NCBI RefSeq assembly: GCF_000510645.1
Contig: NZ_KI783301.1
Location: 624,085-688,084 of the forward strand
Reading direction: 5' to 3'
DNA length: 64,000 nucleotides
Source of the DNA: Thermicanus aegyptius DSM 12793
GTDB lineage: Bacteria; Bacillota; Bacilli; Thermicanales; Thermicanaceae
Below the pieces are notes generated by a model. It ran no database searches. It saw nothing but the letters and a program-made list of their open reading frames with translations, and had not been told where the DNA came from. The translations under genes and the position numbers were made by a program. Each line of letters begins with the position of its first letter. Position 1 is the first letter of the stretch. Shown here one piece after another: positions 25,779 through 33,676 of this stretch.

Positions 25779-25807
25779 TTGTCAAAGGGGAAATTTTCAG
25801 TTAGAAT
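25779..25807 (+). promoter_or_regulatory. Promoter of the ABC-exporter leader
   Basis: TTGTCA, exactly 17 bases, TAGAAT (one mismatch in each hexamer). Transcription would begin near 25814, giving a leader of about 525 bases before the exporter's start codon. The -35 falls in the loop and arm of an AGGGGAAATTTT-type inverted repeat (25767-25797). Confidence 0.7.
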
Positions 25808-25853
25808 GAAAATGTTCCTAAATCCGAAACATTGCAGAAAGGAGGTGCCGCAG

Positions 25854-25880
25854 GTGCCATATCTTGTTCGGAACATCTAA
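25854..25880 (+). CDS. Eight-codon leader peptide
   Basis: GTG-initiated peptide MPYLVRNI behind a near-perfect ribosome binding site, AAAGGAGGTG, at a six-base spacing. It is followed at once by a set of competing hairpins and lies ~40 bases after the predicted transcription start. The size and placement fit a regulatory leader peptide on which a drug-stalled ribosome changes RNA folding. Expression is not shown; the call rests on the ribosome site and context. Confidence 0.55.
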   Translation: MPYLVRNI

Positions 25881-25884
25881 TTTC

Positions 25885-25966
25885 GGGCTGGGCAAAGAAC
25901 GATACCAGCCCAATCGAAAAACCTGGGTTGGAATATCTTTGCCTCGTTCGAAAGGAGATTTCGGAC
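25885..25966 (+). promoter_or_regulatory. Competing leader hairpins (attenuator region)
   Basis: Stem 1: GGGCTGG (25885-25891) with CCAGCCC (25905-25911). Stem 2 reuses the same bases: CCAGCCCA (25905-25912) with TGGGTTGG (25924-25931). Stem 3 encloses stem 2 and also takes a base of stem 1: GGCAAAGA (25891-25898) with TCTTTGCC (25936-25943). Stem 4: GTTCGAAA (25946-25953) with TTTCGGAC (25959-25966), with the Shine-Dalgarno core GGAG in its loop. Stem 1 excludes stems 2 and 3. A ribosome stalled on the eight-codon peptide would cover the left arm of stem 1 and favour stems 2 and 3. Confidence 0.6.
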
Positions 25967-25971
25967 AGCAT

Positions 25972-26049
25972 ATGAGCGTACACCCGCGGCATCTCTTCAT
26001 ATTCGCTTTCTCACAGAGAGGAGGAACCGTTTCTCGTCTTCTTTTGTGA
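25972..26049 (+). CDS. Possible 25-residue small ORF in the leader
   Basis: ATG-initiated frame beginning MSVHPRHLFIF, 14 bases after an AAAGGAG site that sits in the loop of leader stem 4. Its TGA is immediately followed by the ATG of the next small frame. It could be a second leader peptide whose translation depends on the upstream switch. No family resemblance. Confidence 0.35.
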   Translation: MSVHPRHLFIFAFSQRGGTVSRLLL

Positions 26050-26277
26050 ATGCGATTGGAAGAATTTGTCCATAATGGTCGAACCAGGATACCATGGGGT
26101 GTATGTCTCCATGGTTTTTTTATTCCCTGTTACTTTTTATTCCCTGTTACTTTTTATTCCCTGTTACTTTTTATTCCCTGTTACTTTTTATTCCCTGTTG
26201 CAACATTTGGACCCTATGGCCGTCAAGAAATAGGAGTCTCAACCAGGGAAAAACAAGGGAATTTCAAGGGAATTTAA
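26050..26277 (+). CDS. Possible 75-residue hydrophobic leader peptide across the terminator and repeats
   Basis: Starts at the ATG directly after the preceding stop, without its own ribosome site, so it would rely on coupling. It reads through the intrinsic terminator and the 17-bp tandem repeats, giving a membrane-like core (FFIPCYFLFPVTFYSLL and a repeat of it) between polar ends. In Bacillus subtilis the bmrB leader peptide likewise overlaps the terminator upstream of bmrCD. A coding role is uncertain: the frame could be open by chance. Confidence 0.3.
   Translation: MRLEEFVHNGRTRIPWGVCLHGFFIPCYFLFPVTFYSLLLFIPCYFLFPVATFGPYGRQEIGVSTREKQGNFKGI
26091..26121 (+). terminator. Intrinsic terminator inside the exporter leader
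   Basis: Nine-pair stem (ACCATGGGG with CTCCATGGT, one G-U) with a seven-base loop, followed directly by seven T. It lies 218 bases before the ABC start on the same strand, so most transcripts should stop here unless antitermination occurs. ATGGT at 26075-26079 can pair with ACCAT at 26091-26095 and would break the terminator stem. Confidence 0.8.
26117..26201 (+). repeat. Five tandem copies of a 17-bp unit
   Basis: Unit TTTTTATTCCCTGTTAC repeated five times without gaps; copies 1-4 are identical and copy 5 has one A-to-G change. The first copy overlaps the T-tract of the terminator. No spacers, so it is not a CRISPR array. Confidence 0.95.
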
Positions 26278-26338
26278 TATATAGGCGAGAGAGCAGAGAG
26301 ATGAGAGAGAAGTTGAGGAAAAATAGGGGAGGATCGTC

Positions 26339-28096
26339 TTGAAAATCTTTTTCGACCTGATGTGGTTTTTCAAACAGGAGAAGTGGAAGTATCTTACCGG
26401 AGTTATTCTTCTCATGGTGGTCGCCCTTTTAAACCTGGTCCCACCTTACATCGTGGGACAGGTGGTGGACGGAATCAAAGAGAGAACCTTGGATCTATCT
26501 TTTCTTTTGACTCGTTTAGGGATCATCCTGGCGGTGGCGGTGGTTGTCTACATTCTCCGCTACTATTGGCGGATCATGATTTTCGGATCTGCCTTCAAAT
26601 TGGGAATGATCCTCCGGAACCGTCTGTACCGGCATTTCACCCGGCTGTCCCCTTCTTTTTACCACAAGCGGCGCATCGGCGATTTGATGGCCCATTCCAC
26701 GAACGACATTGAAGCTGTGGAAGGGGCGGCGGGGGACGGAGTTCTCACGTTGGTCGATTCTTTAAGCATGGGGAGCATGGTGGTGGTTACGATGGCATTG
26801 ATCAATTGGAAGTTAACGCTCCTTGCTCTCATTCCCATGCCTTTTATGGCCTGGGCGACGAGCAAATACGGGATGCTCCTTCATCATCGTTTCGATAGAG
26901 CCCAAGCGGCCTTTTCCGATTTAAACGATAAGGTGCAAGAGAACATCTCCGGGGTGCGGGTGGTGAAAGCTTTCGGACAAGAAGAGGCTGAGATCGCTTC
27001 CTTTCGGGAATTATCTGACGATGTGGTCCGGAAGAATATCTCCGTCGCTCAAATTGATTCCCTTTTCGGCCCCACCATCACCTTTATTGTAGGACTTTCC
27101 TTCATGATTGCCGTGGGGGTGGGATCTTATTACGTCCTAAAGGAGGAGTTGACGATTGGCGGACTTACCTCCTTTACCCTCTATTTAGGCCATCTCATCT
27201 GGCCCATGCTCGCTTTCGGGTTTCTCTTCAACATCATGGAGAGGGGGAGCGCCTCCTATGACCGGATCACCCGTCTTCTAGAAGAGCGCCCCGACGTCTT
27301 TGACAGGGAGGGGGCGGTGGAAGAGGTGCCGGGCGGTGATGTGGAGGTGGCCATACGCCGGTTTACCTATCCGGAGAAGGATAGCCCCGCCCTGCAGGAT
27401 ATCTTCTTTACTTTAAAACAAGGGGAAACTCTAGGGATTGTAGGAAAAACTGGGAGCGGAAAGACCACTCTCCTTAAACTGTTCATGAGGGAGTTTGATA
27501 TTACCGATGGGGAGATCCGCATTGGAGGGCGTTCCATTTACGATTTTACCTTGCATGGGCTAAGAAGAGCCTTTGGTTACGTCCCCCAGGATCATTTCCT
27601 CTTCTCGGCGACGGTGGCGGAGAATATCGCCTTCGGGAAGCCGGATGCCACCCGGGAGGAGATCGAGGCGGCTGCGAAAATCGCGGCCATCCATGAGGAC
27701 ATCCTCCGCTTTGAGAACGGGTATGATACGCTGGTTGGAGAACGGGGCGTCACCCTATCGGGGGGGCAGAAGCAGCGAATCTCCATCGCAAGAGCCATTC
27801 TTATGAATCCGGAGGTCCTCATTTTGGATGACTCTCTTTCCGCTGTCGACGCGAAGACGGAGGAGGAGATCCTAGGGAAACTCTCCCGGAATCGGGCGAA
27901 TAAGACGACGATGATCTCCGCTCACCGCTTAAGCGCCATTCAACATGCCGATCTCATCCTCGTATTGGAAGATGGGAAGATTGTGGAACGAGGCAAACAT
28001 GAAGAACTGATGGCAGAAGAGGGTTGGTACCGGGAGATGTACCTAAGGCAGCAATTGGAGGCTGAAGTAGAGGAAGGGGGAAAGGCGAATGGATGA
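26339..28096 (+). CDS. Heterodimeric ABC multidrug exporter subunit, BmrC-like
   Basis: 585 residues: six-helix exporter membrane domain (1-~310) followed by the nucleotide-binding domain. Walker A is GKTGSGKTT and the signature is LSGGQKQR, but Walker B reads LILDDSLSAVD, so the catalytic Glu is Asp, as in BmrC-type subunits that provide a degenerate ATP site. TTG start seven bases after GGGGAGG. It overlaps the partner gene by eight bases. Expression is probably controlled by the attenuator-like leader upstream. Substrates are presumably hydrophobic drugs, by homology. Confidence 0.9.
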   Translation: MKIFFDLMWFFKQEKWKYLTGVILLMVVALLNLVPPYIVGQVVDGIKERTLDLSFLLTRLGIILAVAVVVYILRYYWRIMIFGSAFKLGMILRNRLYRHFTRLSPSFYHKRRIGDLMAHSTNDIEAVEGAAGDGVLTLVDSLSMGSMVVVTMALINWKLTLLALIPMPFMAWATSKYGMLLHHRFDRAQAAFSDLNDKVQENISGVRVVKAFGQEEAEIASFRELSDDVVRKNISVAQIDSLFGPTITFIVGLSFMIAVGVGSYYVLKEELTIGGLTSFTLYLGHLIWPMLAFGFLFNIMERGSASYDRITRLLEERPDVFDREGAVEEVPGGDVEVAIRRFTYPEKDSPALQDIFFTLKQGETLGIVGKTGSGKTTLLKLFMREFDITDGEIRIGGRSIYDFTLHGLRRAFGYVPQDHFLFSATVAENIAFGKPDATREEIEAAAKIAAIHEDILRFENGYDTLVGERGVTLSGGQKQRISIARAILMNPEVLILDDSLSAVDAKTEEEILGKLSRNRANKTTMISAHRLSAIQHADLILVLEDGKIVERGKHEELMAEEGWYREMYLRQQLEAEVEEGGKANG

Positions 28097-29900
28097 ACAG
28101 TTTGAAGTCTTGGAAAGGGTGACCCGTCAAAGGGTGGTGAGGAGGCTCTTTCGATACCTTCTTCCCTTTTGGAAGCATCTTGCCCTTGCCTTTCTTCTCC
28201 TTACCCTGGCGACAGGGGCGGACGTGGCGGGCCCCATTCTGGTGAAGAACTTTATTGACGGTTATTTAACCCCCCGAAATCTTGTGGTAAGCGCCATTCT
28301 CCTTTTGGCCGCCGGGTATTTCGTTCTTTTGGTGGCGGCAACGGTTTTTCACTACTTTCAATATCTCTATTTTAATAAAATTGCTTTATGGGTAATCCAG
28401 CGGATCCGCGTCGATCTCTTTGCGAAGGTGCAGCGTCTGGGCCTTTCCTTCTTCGACCGAACTCCGGGGGGAAGCCTCGTATCCCGCATCACCAATGATA
28501 CGGAGGCGATAAAGGAGCTTTATGTCAACGTATTGTCCACGTTCGTGCAGAACATCTTCTTTATCCTGGGCGTCTTCGTCGCCATGTTTACCTTGGATGC
28601 CCGTTTGGCGGCTCTTCTCCTCCTGGTTATTCCGGTCATTCTGGCCTTGATGAAGACGTATCGCCATTTCAGTTCGAAGATCTTCCATATTGCTCGCTCT
28701 AAACTTAGCCAGTTGAACGCCAGGCTCAACGAATCCCTCCAGGGGATGACCATCATTCAGGCGATGCGGCAGGAGAAGAGGATGCAGCAGGAATATGAGG
28801 CGATCAGCCGGGGCTATTTCTTCGCTTTTTTAAAGCAGATTAAGATTAACGGCCTTCTGGTTCGCCCTGCGGTGGATTTCATTTACCTCATCACGCTCAT
28901 CTTCATCCTCGGATTCTTTGGGATTAAATCCTTTTCCAATCCGATTGAGATCGGCGTTCTTTATGCCTTTGTCAATTACCTGGACCGAATGTTCGAGCCC
29001 ATCAATGAGATGATGTTCCGGCTCACCTCCTTTCAGAAAGCGGTGGTGGCGGCAGAGAGAGTGTTTGGGCTCATGGATGAAACCCGCCTTGCTCCATCTC
29101 AGGAAGGAGAGAAAAATCCGCAAATCGAAGAAGGTTTGGTGGAGTTTAAAAATGTCAGTTTCTCTTACGATGGGAAGACGGAGGTATTGAAGAACATTTC
29201 CTTCGTGGCAAAACCGGGACAGACGGTCGCCTTAGTCGGACATACAGGTAGTGGAAAAAGCTCCATCATTAACCTATTGATGCGCTTTTATCCGGTGGAA
29301 AAGGGAGAAATTCTAATCGACGGGGTCCCCTTACCGGCTTATTCCGATGCGGAACTGAGGAAAAAGGTGGGCCTCGTCCTTCAAGACCCTTTCCTCTTTG
29401 TGGGGGATGTGAAGTATAACATCCGGCTTCATAACAAGGAAATCAGCGATGAAGAAATTGTAGAGGCGTCCCGTTTCGTGCAGGCGGACGCATTTATCGA
29501 ACGATTGCCCGGGAAATATGATGAACCGGTGGTGGAGAGAGGAGCCACCTTCTCCAGCGGACAGCGGCAACTCATCGCGTTTGCCCGGACCATGGCACTG
29601 AAACCGAAGATCCTGGTTCTCGATGAGGCAACGGCCAGTGTCGATACGGAAACAGAGGAGGCGATCCAGGTCGCCTTGGGACGGATGCGTCAGGGACGGA
29701 CCACCATCGCCATCGCCCATCGTCTTTCCACCATACAGGACGCGGATCTCATCTTGGTTCTTCATCATGGGGAGATCGTGGAACGGGGAACCCATCAGGA
29801 ACTTTTGGCTAAGAGGGGGCTTTACTATACCATGTTCCTTCTCCAACAGGGAGGGCTCCTTTCGGGAGAGAGGCGGGAACGCATCGAGATGAACGGATAA
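28089..29900 (+). CDS. Heterodimeric ABC multidrug exporter subunit, BmrD-like
   Basis: 603 residues, same layout as its partner. Walker A GHTGSGKSS and Walker B LVLDEATASVD with a proper catalytic Glu, but the signature is FSSGQ rather than LSGGQ. Combined with the partner, one composite ATP site is therefore canonical (this Walker B with LSGGQ) and the other degenerate (Asp Walker B with FSSGQ), the pattern of BmrCD- and TM287/288-like exporters. It starts inside the last codons of the first subunit gene, so the two are translationally coupled. Confidence 0.92.
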   Translation: MDEQFEVLERVTRQRVVRRLFRYLLPFWKHLALAFLLLTLATGADVAGPILVKNFIDGYLTPRNLVVSAILLLAAGYFVLLVAATVFHYFQYLYFNKIALWVIQRIRVDLFAKVQRLGLSFFDRTPGGSLVSRITNDTEAIKELYVNVLSTFVQNIFFILGVFVAMFTLDARLAALLLLVIPVILALMKTYRHFSSKIFHIARSKLSQLNARLNESLQGMTIIQAMRQEKRMQQEYEAISRGYFFAFLKQIKINGLLVRPAVDFIYLITLIFILGFFGIKSFSNPIEIGVLYAFVNYLDRMFEPINEMMFRLTSFQKAVVAAERVFGLMDETRLAPSQEGEKNPQIEEGLVEFKNVSFSYDGKTEVLKNISFVAKPGQTVALVGHTGSGKSSIINLLMRFYPVEKGEILIDGVPLPAYSDAELRKKVGLVLQDPFLFVGDVKYNIRLHNKEISDEEIVEASRFVQADAFIERLPGKYDEPVVERGATFSSGQRQLIAFARTMALKPKILVLDEATASVDTETEEAIQVALGRMRQGRTTIAIAHRLSTIQDADLILVLHHGEIVERGTHQELLAKRGLYYTMFLLQQGGLLSGERRERIEMNG

Positions 29901-30170
29901 AGGGGCTTCGGCCCATCTGCGTACAGCGAAGCAAGAAATTTGGTAAATAAAGGAAAAAAGAAAAAGTGAAAGGGAGATTATATAGAGGATTGTCCGGCCC
30001 CCTGGGTTGAAACATTTGGATAGAGAGCGATGGAGCAAAAGCAATCCGAAACAAGCCGGGCGATCCGGGGGAATGAGAGATACACCGTACAAAATGGGAT
30101 AGGGAGAGAGAAAAATAGAGATAGCTGAGGAAGTAGAGAGAGTGGAAGAAGAGAAAAAGAAGGGGAAAAA

Positions 30171-31475
30171 ATGCGTTTTCGGGATTTCCATCCGAATGTG
30201 AAGATTCGAATTTACGTCAGTTTCATCACCAGTTTTGCCCAATCATTAACCTTTCCGTTTATGGCGATCTATTTTGCCCACTATTTCGGAGAGGCGTTTA
30301 CCGGGCTTCTTTTCTTAGCCAGCATCCTTTTAAGCATAGCGACCGGTTTTTATGGCGGCTACTTCGCCGACCGGGTGGGGAGGAAGAAATTGATGGTCTT
30401 AGCGGAGGCCGTATTTTTTGGGGGATATTTTCTGACGATGATGGCCAACTCGCCCTGGCTCATCTCGCCGGAGATTACCGCTTTCACGTTTCTCCTCATC
30501 AGTTCCTTCTGGGGAATCTACGGGCCTGCCGGGGATGCGATGCTCCTTGATGTAACCACGTCGGAGAATAGGACCTTGATGTATTCCATCATGTACTGGA
30601 GCCACAACCTCACCTTGGCGGTAGGGGCGTCGATCGGAGCCTTTTTCTTTGAAAAACATCGCTTTATTCTTTTCGCTGTCATGACGGGGGCGGTCCTTCT
30701 CTCCCTCCTCACCACCATTTTTTTGGTTCAGGAGACCTATGATGCGAAGAAAGAGCGGGAAGAGAGAGAGAGAATTCGGGGGCGGAAAGATGGCCTCATC
30801 CGAAATTACCTTCAAGTGATAACGGATGCCCCCTTCATGCTGTTCGGTTTGGCTTCTTTACTGATCGTCACCTTGGAATTTCAGCTTCAGAACTATATCG
30901 GGATACGCCTGGCAAAGGAGGTTCCGGAGCAGAGCCTTTTTGGAATTTCTTTCAATGGGGTAAACCTTCTCGGATTCTTGCAGACGGAGAATACGGTGCT
31001 GGTCGTTCTACTGGCCGCCTTCGCAGCCGTTATCACCCGAAGGTTCCCGGAGGAGAAGATGCTTTACGTGGGCTCTTTTCTGTACATCATCGGATATAGT
31101 GTCATTACCGCCGTGAACCTCCCCGTCCTTTTGCTTTTGGCGATGCTTCTGGCCACCATCGGAGAGGTCATAAAGGTACCGGTGCAGCAGTCCCTCTTCG
31201 CGGAGATGATACCCGGCCACTCGCGCAGCGCCTACATCGCCGTGAACGGCTTTGTCTGGCAGGGAGCCCGGGTACTCTCCTCCCTGGGTGTTCTTTTGGG
31301 AACCGTTTTAAGCGGATGGGAGATGGGATTGGTCGCCTTTTTCATGGGGGTGGGAGGGATGTTCCTCTATCGCACGGTCATGCCGGAGATTCAAGCCCGG
31401 CGGGAGAAATGGAAGAAGGAGGAGTTCTCATCTTCCACCGATGACGAAAAGAGGGAAGTGCTGATCGGTTCTTAG
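30171..31475 (+). CDS. MFS transporter, DHA-type drug efflux
   Basis: 434 residues, about 12 membrane segments, with the loop 2-3 signature GGYFADRVGRKKLM of drug:H+ antiporters. It belongs to the MDR-type MFS group of Bacilli (YttB/YwoG-like); the substrate is unknown. Same direction as the BmrCD-like pair but separated by 270 bases in which I see no clear signal, so co-regulation is uncertain. GGGG precedes the ATG. It ends at a strong shared terminator. Confidence 0.85.
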   Translation: MRFRDFHPNVKIRIYVSFITSFAQSLTFPFMAIYFAHYFGEAFTGLLFLASILLSIATGFYGGYFADRVGRKKLMVLAEAVFFGGYFLTMMANSPWLISPEITAFTFLLISSFWGIYGPAGDAMLLDVTTSENRTLMYSIMYWSHNLTLAVGASIGAFFFEKHRFILFAVMTGAVLLSLLTTIFLVQETYDAKKEREERERIRGRKDGLIRNYLQVITDAPFMLFGLASLLIVTLEFQLQNYIGIRLAKEVPEQSLFGISFNGVNLLGFLQTENTVLVVLLAAFAAVITRRFPEEKMLYVGSFLYIIGYSVITAVNLPVLLLLAMLLATIGEVIKVPVQQSLFAEMIPGHSRSAYIAVNGFVWQGARVLSSLGVLLGTVLSGWEMGLVAFFMGVGGMFLYRTVMPEIQARREKWKKEEFSSSTDDEKREVLIGS

Positions 31476-31488
31476 GCATGGGATGGTC

Positions 31489-31540
31489 AAGTCACAGAGG
31501 GGGGAGAAATCCAATTCTATCTCCCCTTCTGTGACTTTTT
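31489..31540. terminator. Strong bidirectional terminator between convergent genes
   Basis: AAGTCACAG and CTGTGACTT arms extended by AGGGGGGAGA/TCTCCCC, with T-tracts on both strands. Serves the MFS gene and the convergent PucR-type gene. Confidence 0.9.
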
Positions 31541-31552
31541 ATCGTTCACCTC

Positions 31553-33142
31553 TTATTTTACATTTTGTAGAATTTGTTCAAAAAGGAAGAATAATTTTAG
31601 TTTCAACAGGTGGTCAAAATTTTTGAAATCCACTTGGAGGATTTCGCTGATTTTTTCTAACCGATATGCGGCGGTATTCCGATGAATATATAATTGGTTG
31701 GCGGTCTCTTTAATTTGCCCGTTGGTCTGGATGAAGATCTCCAGCGTTTTTAGCATATCGTGCGATGATTCCTGTGATTTTTCCGAAAGGGGGGAAATGA
31801 TTTTTTGACAAAATCTCTCCATTTTCTCCCGTGGGACAGACTGGAAAATGTAGGCCAACTCTACGTTATCATATTCAACGACGAGGTTGTTCAGGTTTAA
31901 CTGTTTGGCCGTATCTTTGGCGTTAACACACTCCCGATATGCGTCGGCAAGATCTTCTGCTCTCATTTTAGGTTGACTTAGGGAAAAAGAGAGAGAGCCT
32001 CCGTAATCTAAAGAAAGCTCTGAAAATATTCGTGCGATGGTATCGGAGAGTTTACGTTCTCCTTTGGGAAGTTTGGCAGGAATAATGGAAAAGATTTCAT
32101 CCCCAATGAAAAAGTGAAGGTTGGACATCTCCTTAAGCAGAGGGTGGTAGAGCATTTCTTGATAGACTCTTTTGAGCAGTTTTTCTTTTGAAAGATGGTC
32201 GGCGTCCTGGACGGTGGCCAGGAGGCATTGGTAGGGTTCATTACAAAAGGGAATCCCCATGCGCGCAGTATAATTCATCAATGTATGGATAGAAACTTTT
32301 TGTTTCAGATAGTCACGTACCAAAGCGGTGATTTCTTTTTGAATTGATCCTTCCAGATGTTCCTTCTCCATTGCCTCCAAGTGAACCGCGATGATTTCGG
32401 CGGTTTGCAATAATAACCCCTTTTCTTCTCTTAAGGATTGGGATTCCTGTGAGTGGAATACAACAAATCCGACTCCGTTCGACGGATCTCCATGGGTTTG
32501 AAGGGGGATCAGAGTCAATTTTCCGATATCGGTACGAATCGACTGAATGATCGGTTTCCAGGGCCATCCTTTCAGTATTTGCTCCTTTGGGAGAGAAAGA
32601 TTGTTAAACAAAATATGTCCGTGGGAACCAACGACAGCCATCGGAAATTCGATAATCGACGATAAATTCATGAAGAAATCGCCGGTCTTTCCGTTTAATG
32701 CAAAGCGAATCAGTTCTTTCTGTTTATTCAAAATGCGCTTCAATTGTTGGGTTCTCTTCTGCATTTCTGCATTGAATAGGCCTTTGATTTGATCGGAAAA
32801 GGTAAATTGATAAGGGAGTTCAATCAAGGGAAAGGATAGGAGATCCGCCTCTCTGACGAGGGATTCGGGAATATCCGTCCAAAACCTTCCTAATTTAATG
32901 CCCAGTCCGGCAGAGCCCTTTTGCACGAGTTTCCGAAGCAGATGAATGGCATCCTCCGGATTGTCTTTCAATAGATAGGCTGTCGTAAATAGAATCTCTC
33001 CTTCATGAATCCAATCGGAGATGTCCGGGGCATCCATGATGTTGACGGACTTAACGATTCGGTTCAATCCTGTTTTTCCGGCGATCAGTTTACCCTCGGA
33101 CAAAGGGTAGATGGATAGTGCATCCTCTACGGTGAACTGCAT
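31553..33142 (-). CDS. PucR/CdaR-family transcriptional regulator
   Basis: 529 residues: N-terminal PucR domain (AGKTGLNRIVKSVNIMDAPD, with the ILFTTAY motif), a central GGDEF-like/GAF-like region, and a C-terminal PucR helix-turn-helix (FIQTNGQIKETANQLYIHRNTAAYRLEKI; the part QLYIHRNTAAYRL is the diagnostic stretch). Relatives activate purine, allantoin, GABA or amino-acid catabolism in response to a substrate. It is divergent from the catabolic island on its right, which contains PucG and amidase genes, and is the likely regulator of that island. A good promoter lies 56 bases upstream. Confidence 0.9.
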   Translation of the reverse strand: MQFTVEDALSIYPLSEGKLIAGKTGLNRIVKSVNIMDAPDISDWIHEGEILFTTAYLLKDNPEDAIHLLRKLVQKGSAGLGIKLGRFWTDIPESLVREADLLSFPLIELPYQFTFSDQIKGLFNAEMQKRTQQLKRILNKQKELIRFALNGKTGDFFMNLSSIIEFPMAVVGSHGHILFNNLSLPKEQILKGWPWKPIIQSIRTDIGKLTLIPLQTHGDPSNGVGFVVFHSQESQSLREEKGLLLQTAEIIAVHLEAMEKEHLEGSIQKEITALVRDYLKQKVSIHTLMNYTARMGIPFCNEPYQCLLATVQDADHLSKEKLLKRVYQEMLYHPLLKEMSNLHFFIGDEIFSIIPAKLPKGERKLSDTIARIFSELSLDYGGSLSFSLSQPKMRAEDLADAYRECVNAKDTAKQLNLNNLVVEYDNVELAYIFQSVPREKMERFCQKIISPLSEKSQESSHDMLKTLEIFIQTNGQIKETANQLYIHRNTAAYRLEKISEILQVDFKNFDHLLKLKLFFLFEQILQNVK

Positions 33143-33197
33143 CTCGGCACCATCCTTTCAGTCGTGCTTTTTAGCAGTTAAGATCGTCTTTATAAAA

Positions 33198-33225
33198 ATT
33201 ATAATCTACGTAAGTAAAATTACAA
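33198..33225 (-). promoter_or_regulatory. Promoter of the PucR-type regulator gene
   Basis: Minus strand: TTGTAA, 16 bases, TATAAT. Confidence 0.65.
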
Positions 33226-33320
33226 TATTGAAGTTATAATACATGACATATTTACAGGGGAGAATCGATCCTTTCAGAGATCATCATGCAAGCATAAAGC
33301 AGCAAGAACGAGGCGAAGAA

Positions 33321-33369
33321 TTAAAATTAACATGATACGTGGAAGAATTTAAAATTAACATAATACGTG
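33321..33369 (+). repeat. Two 21-bp direct repeats in the regulator/island intergenic region
   Basis: TTAAAATTAACATGATACGTG and the same 21-mer with one G-to-A change recur 28 bases apart in an AT-rich region between the PucR gene and the island. The phasing is not far from three helical turns, and the position suits a binding site for the neighbouring PucR-type regulator. I see no other gene-like content in 33143-33517. Confidence 0.6.
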
Positions 33370-33517
33370 ATTTTATATAACGGATTTGATTCCGTGTAGT
33401 AAATCTAACGAATATAAAGGGCTTACATTGTGATAAGGTACAAATCGAATGAAACCTACTTGTGAAGGGCGAAAATGATGTGGTATAAAAGGAGGCAATA
33501 GAAGATAAATTTACTCT

Positions 33518-33676
33518 ATGTGTTATTTAAATTTACATCAAACTATTGCCGGAGGAGGTGAAGAGAAGATTATTCAATTTGGAAATGTTACGCTGAAGAG
33601 AAACCTGCCTTGTGTGTTGCGGGATGGAGTTACCTTATACGCCGATGTCTATAGCCCATCGGATGAGGGGGAGGTT
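33518..33676 (+). pseudogene. Truncated CocE/NonD-type hydrolase, N-terminal fragment
   Basis: The frame contains FGNVTLKRNLPCVLRDG and VTLYADVYSP, the start of X-Pro dipeptidyl-peptidase/CocE-type serine hydrolases, and breaks off after about 35 conserved residues. Full-length members have 500 or more residues including the catalytic Ser, which is absent. At the break the sequence passes directly into a different gene remnant, so this looks like a deletion or insertion junction near 33673. GGAGGAGGTG lies just before the conserved part. Confidence 0.6.

Noticed and set aside
25767..25797. TTTTTTCCCCT/AGGGGAAATTTT inverted repeat as a terminator
   Set aside because: No gene reads into it from the left on the plus strand, and it coincides with the -35 region of a good promoter.
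26117..26201. CRISPR-like repeat array
   Set aside because: Repeats are directly adjacent 17-mers without spacers, and there are no cas genes.
29331..30242. A 303-codon minus-strand frame over the end of the BmrD-like gene
   Set aside because: Mostly antisense to a conserved ATPase domain; no motif and no start site.
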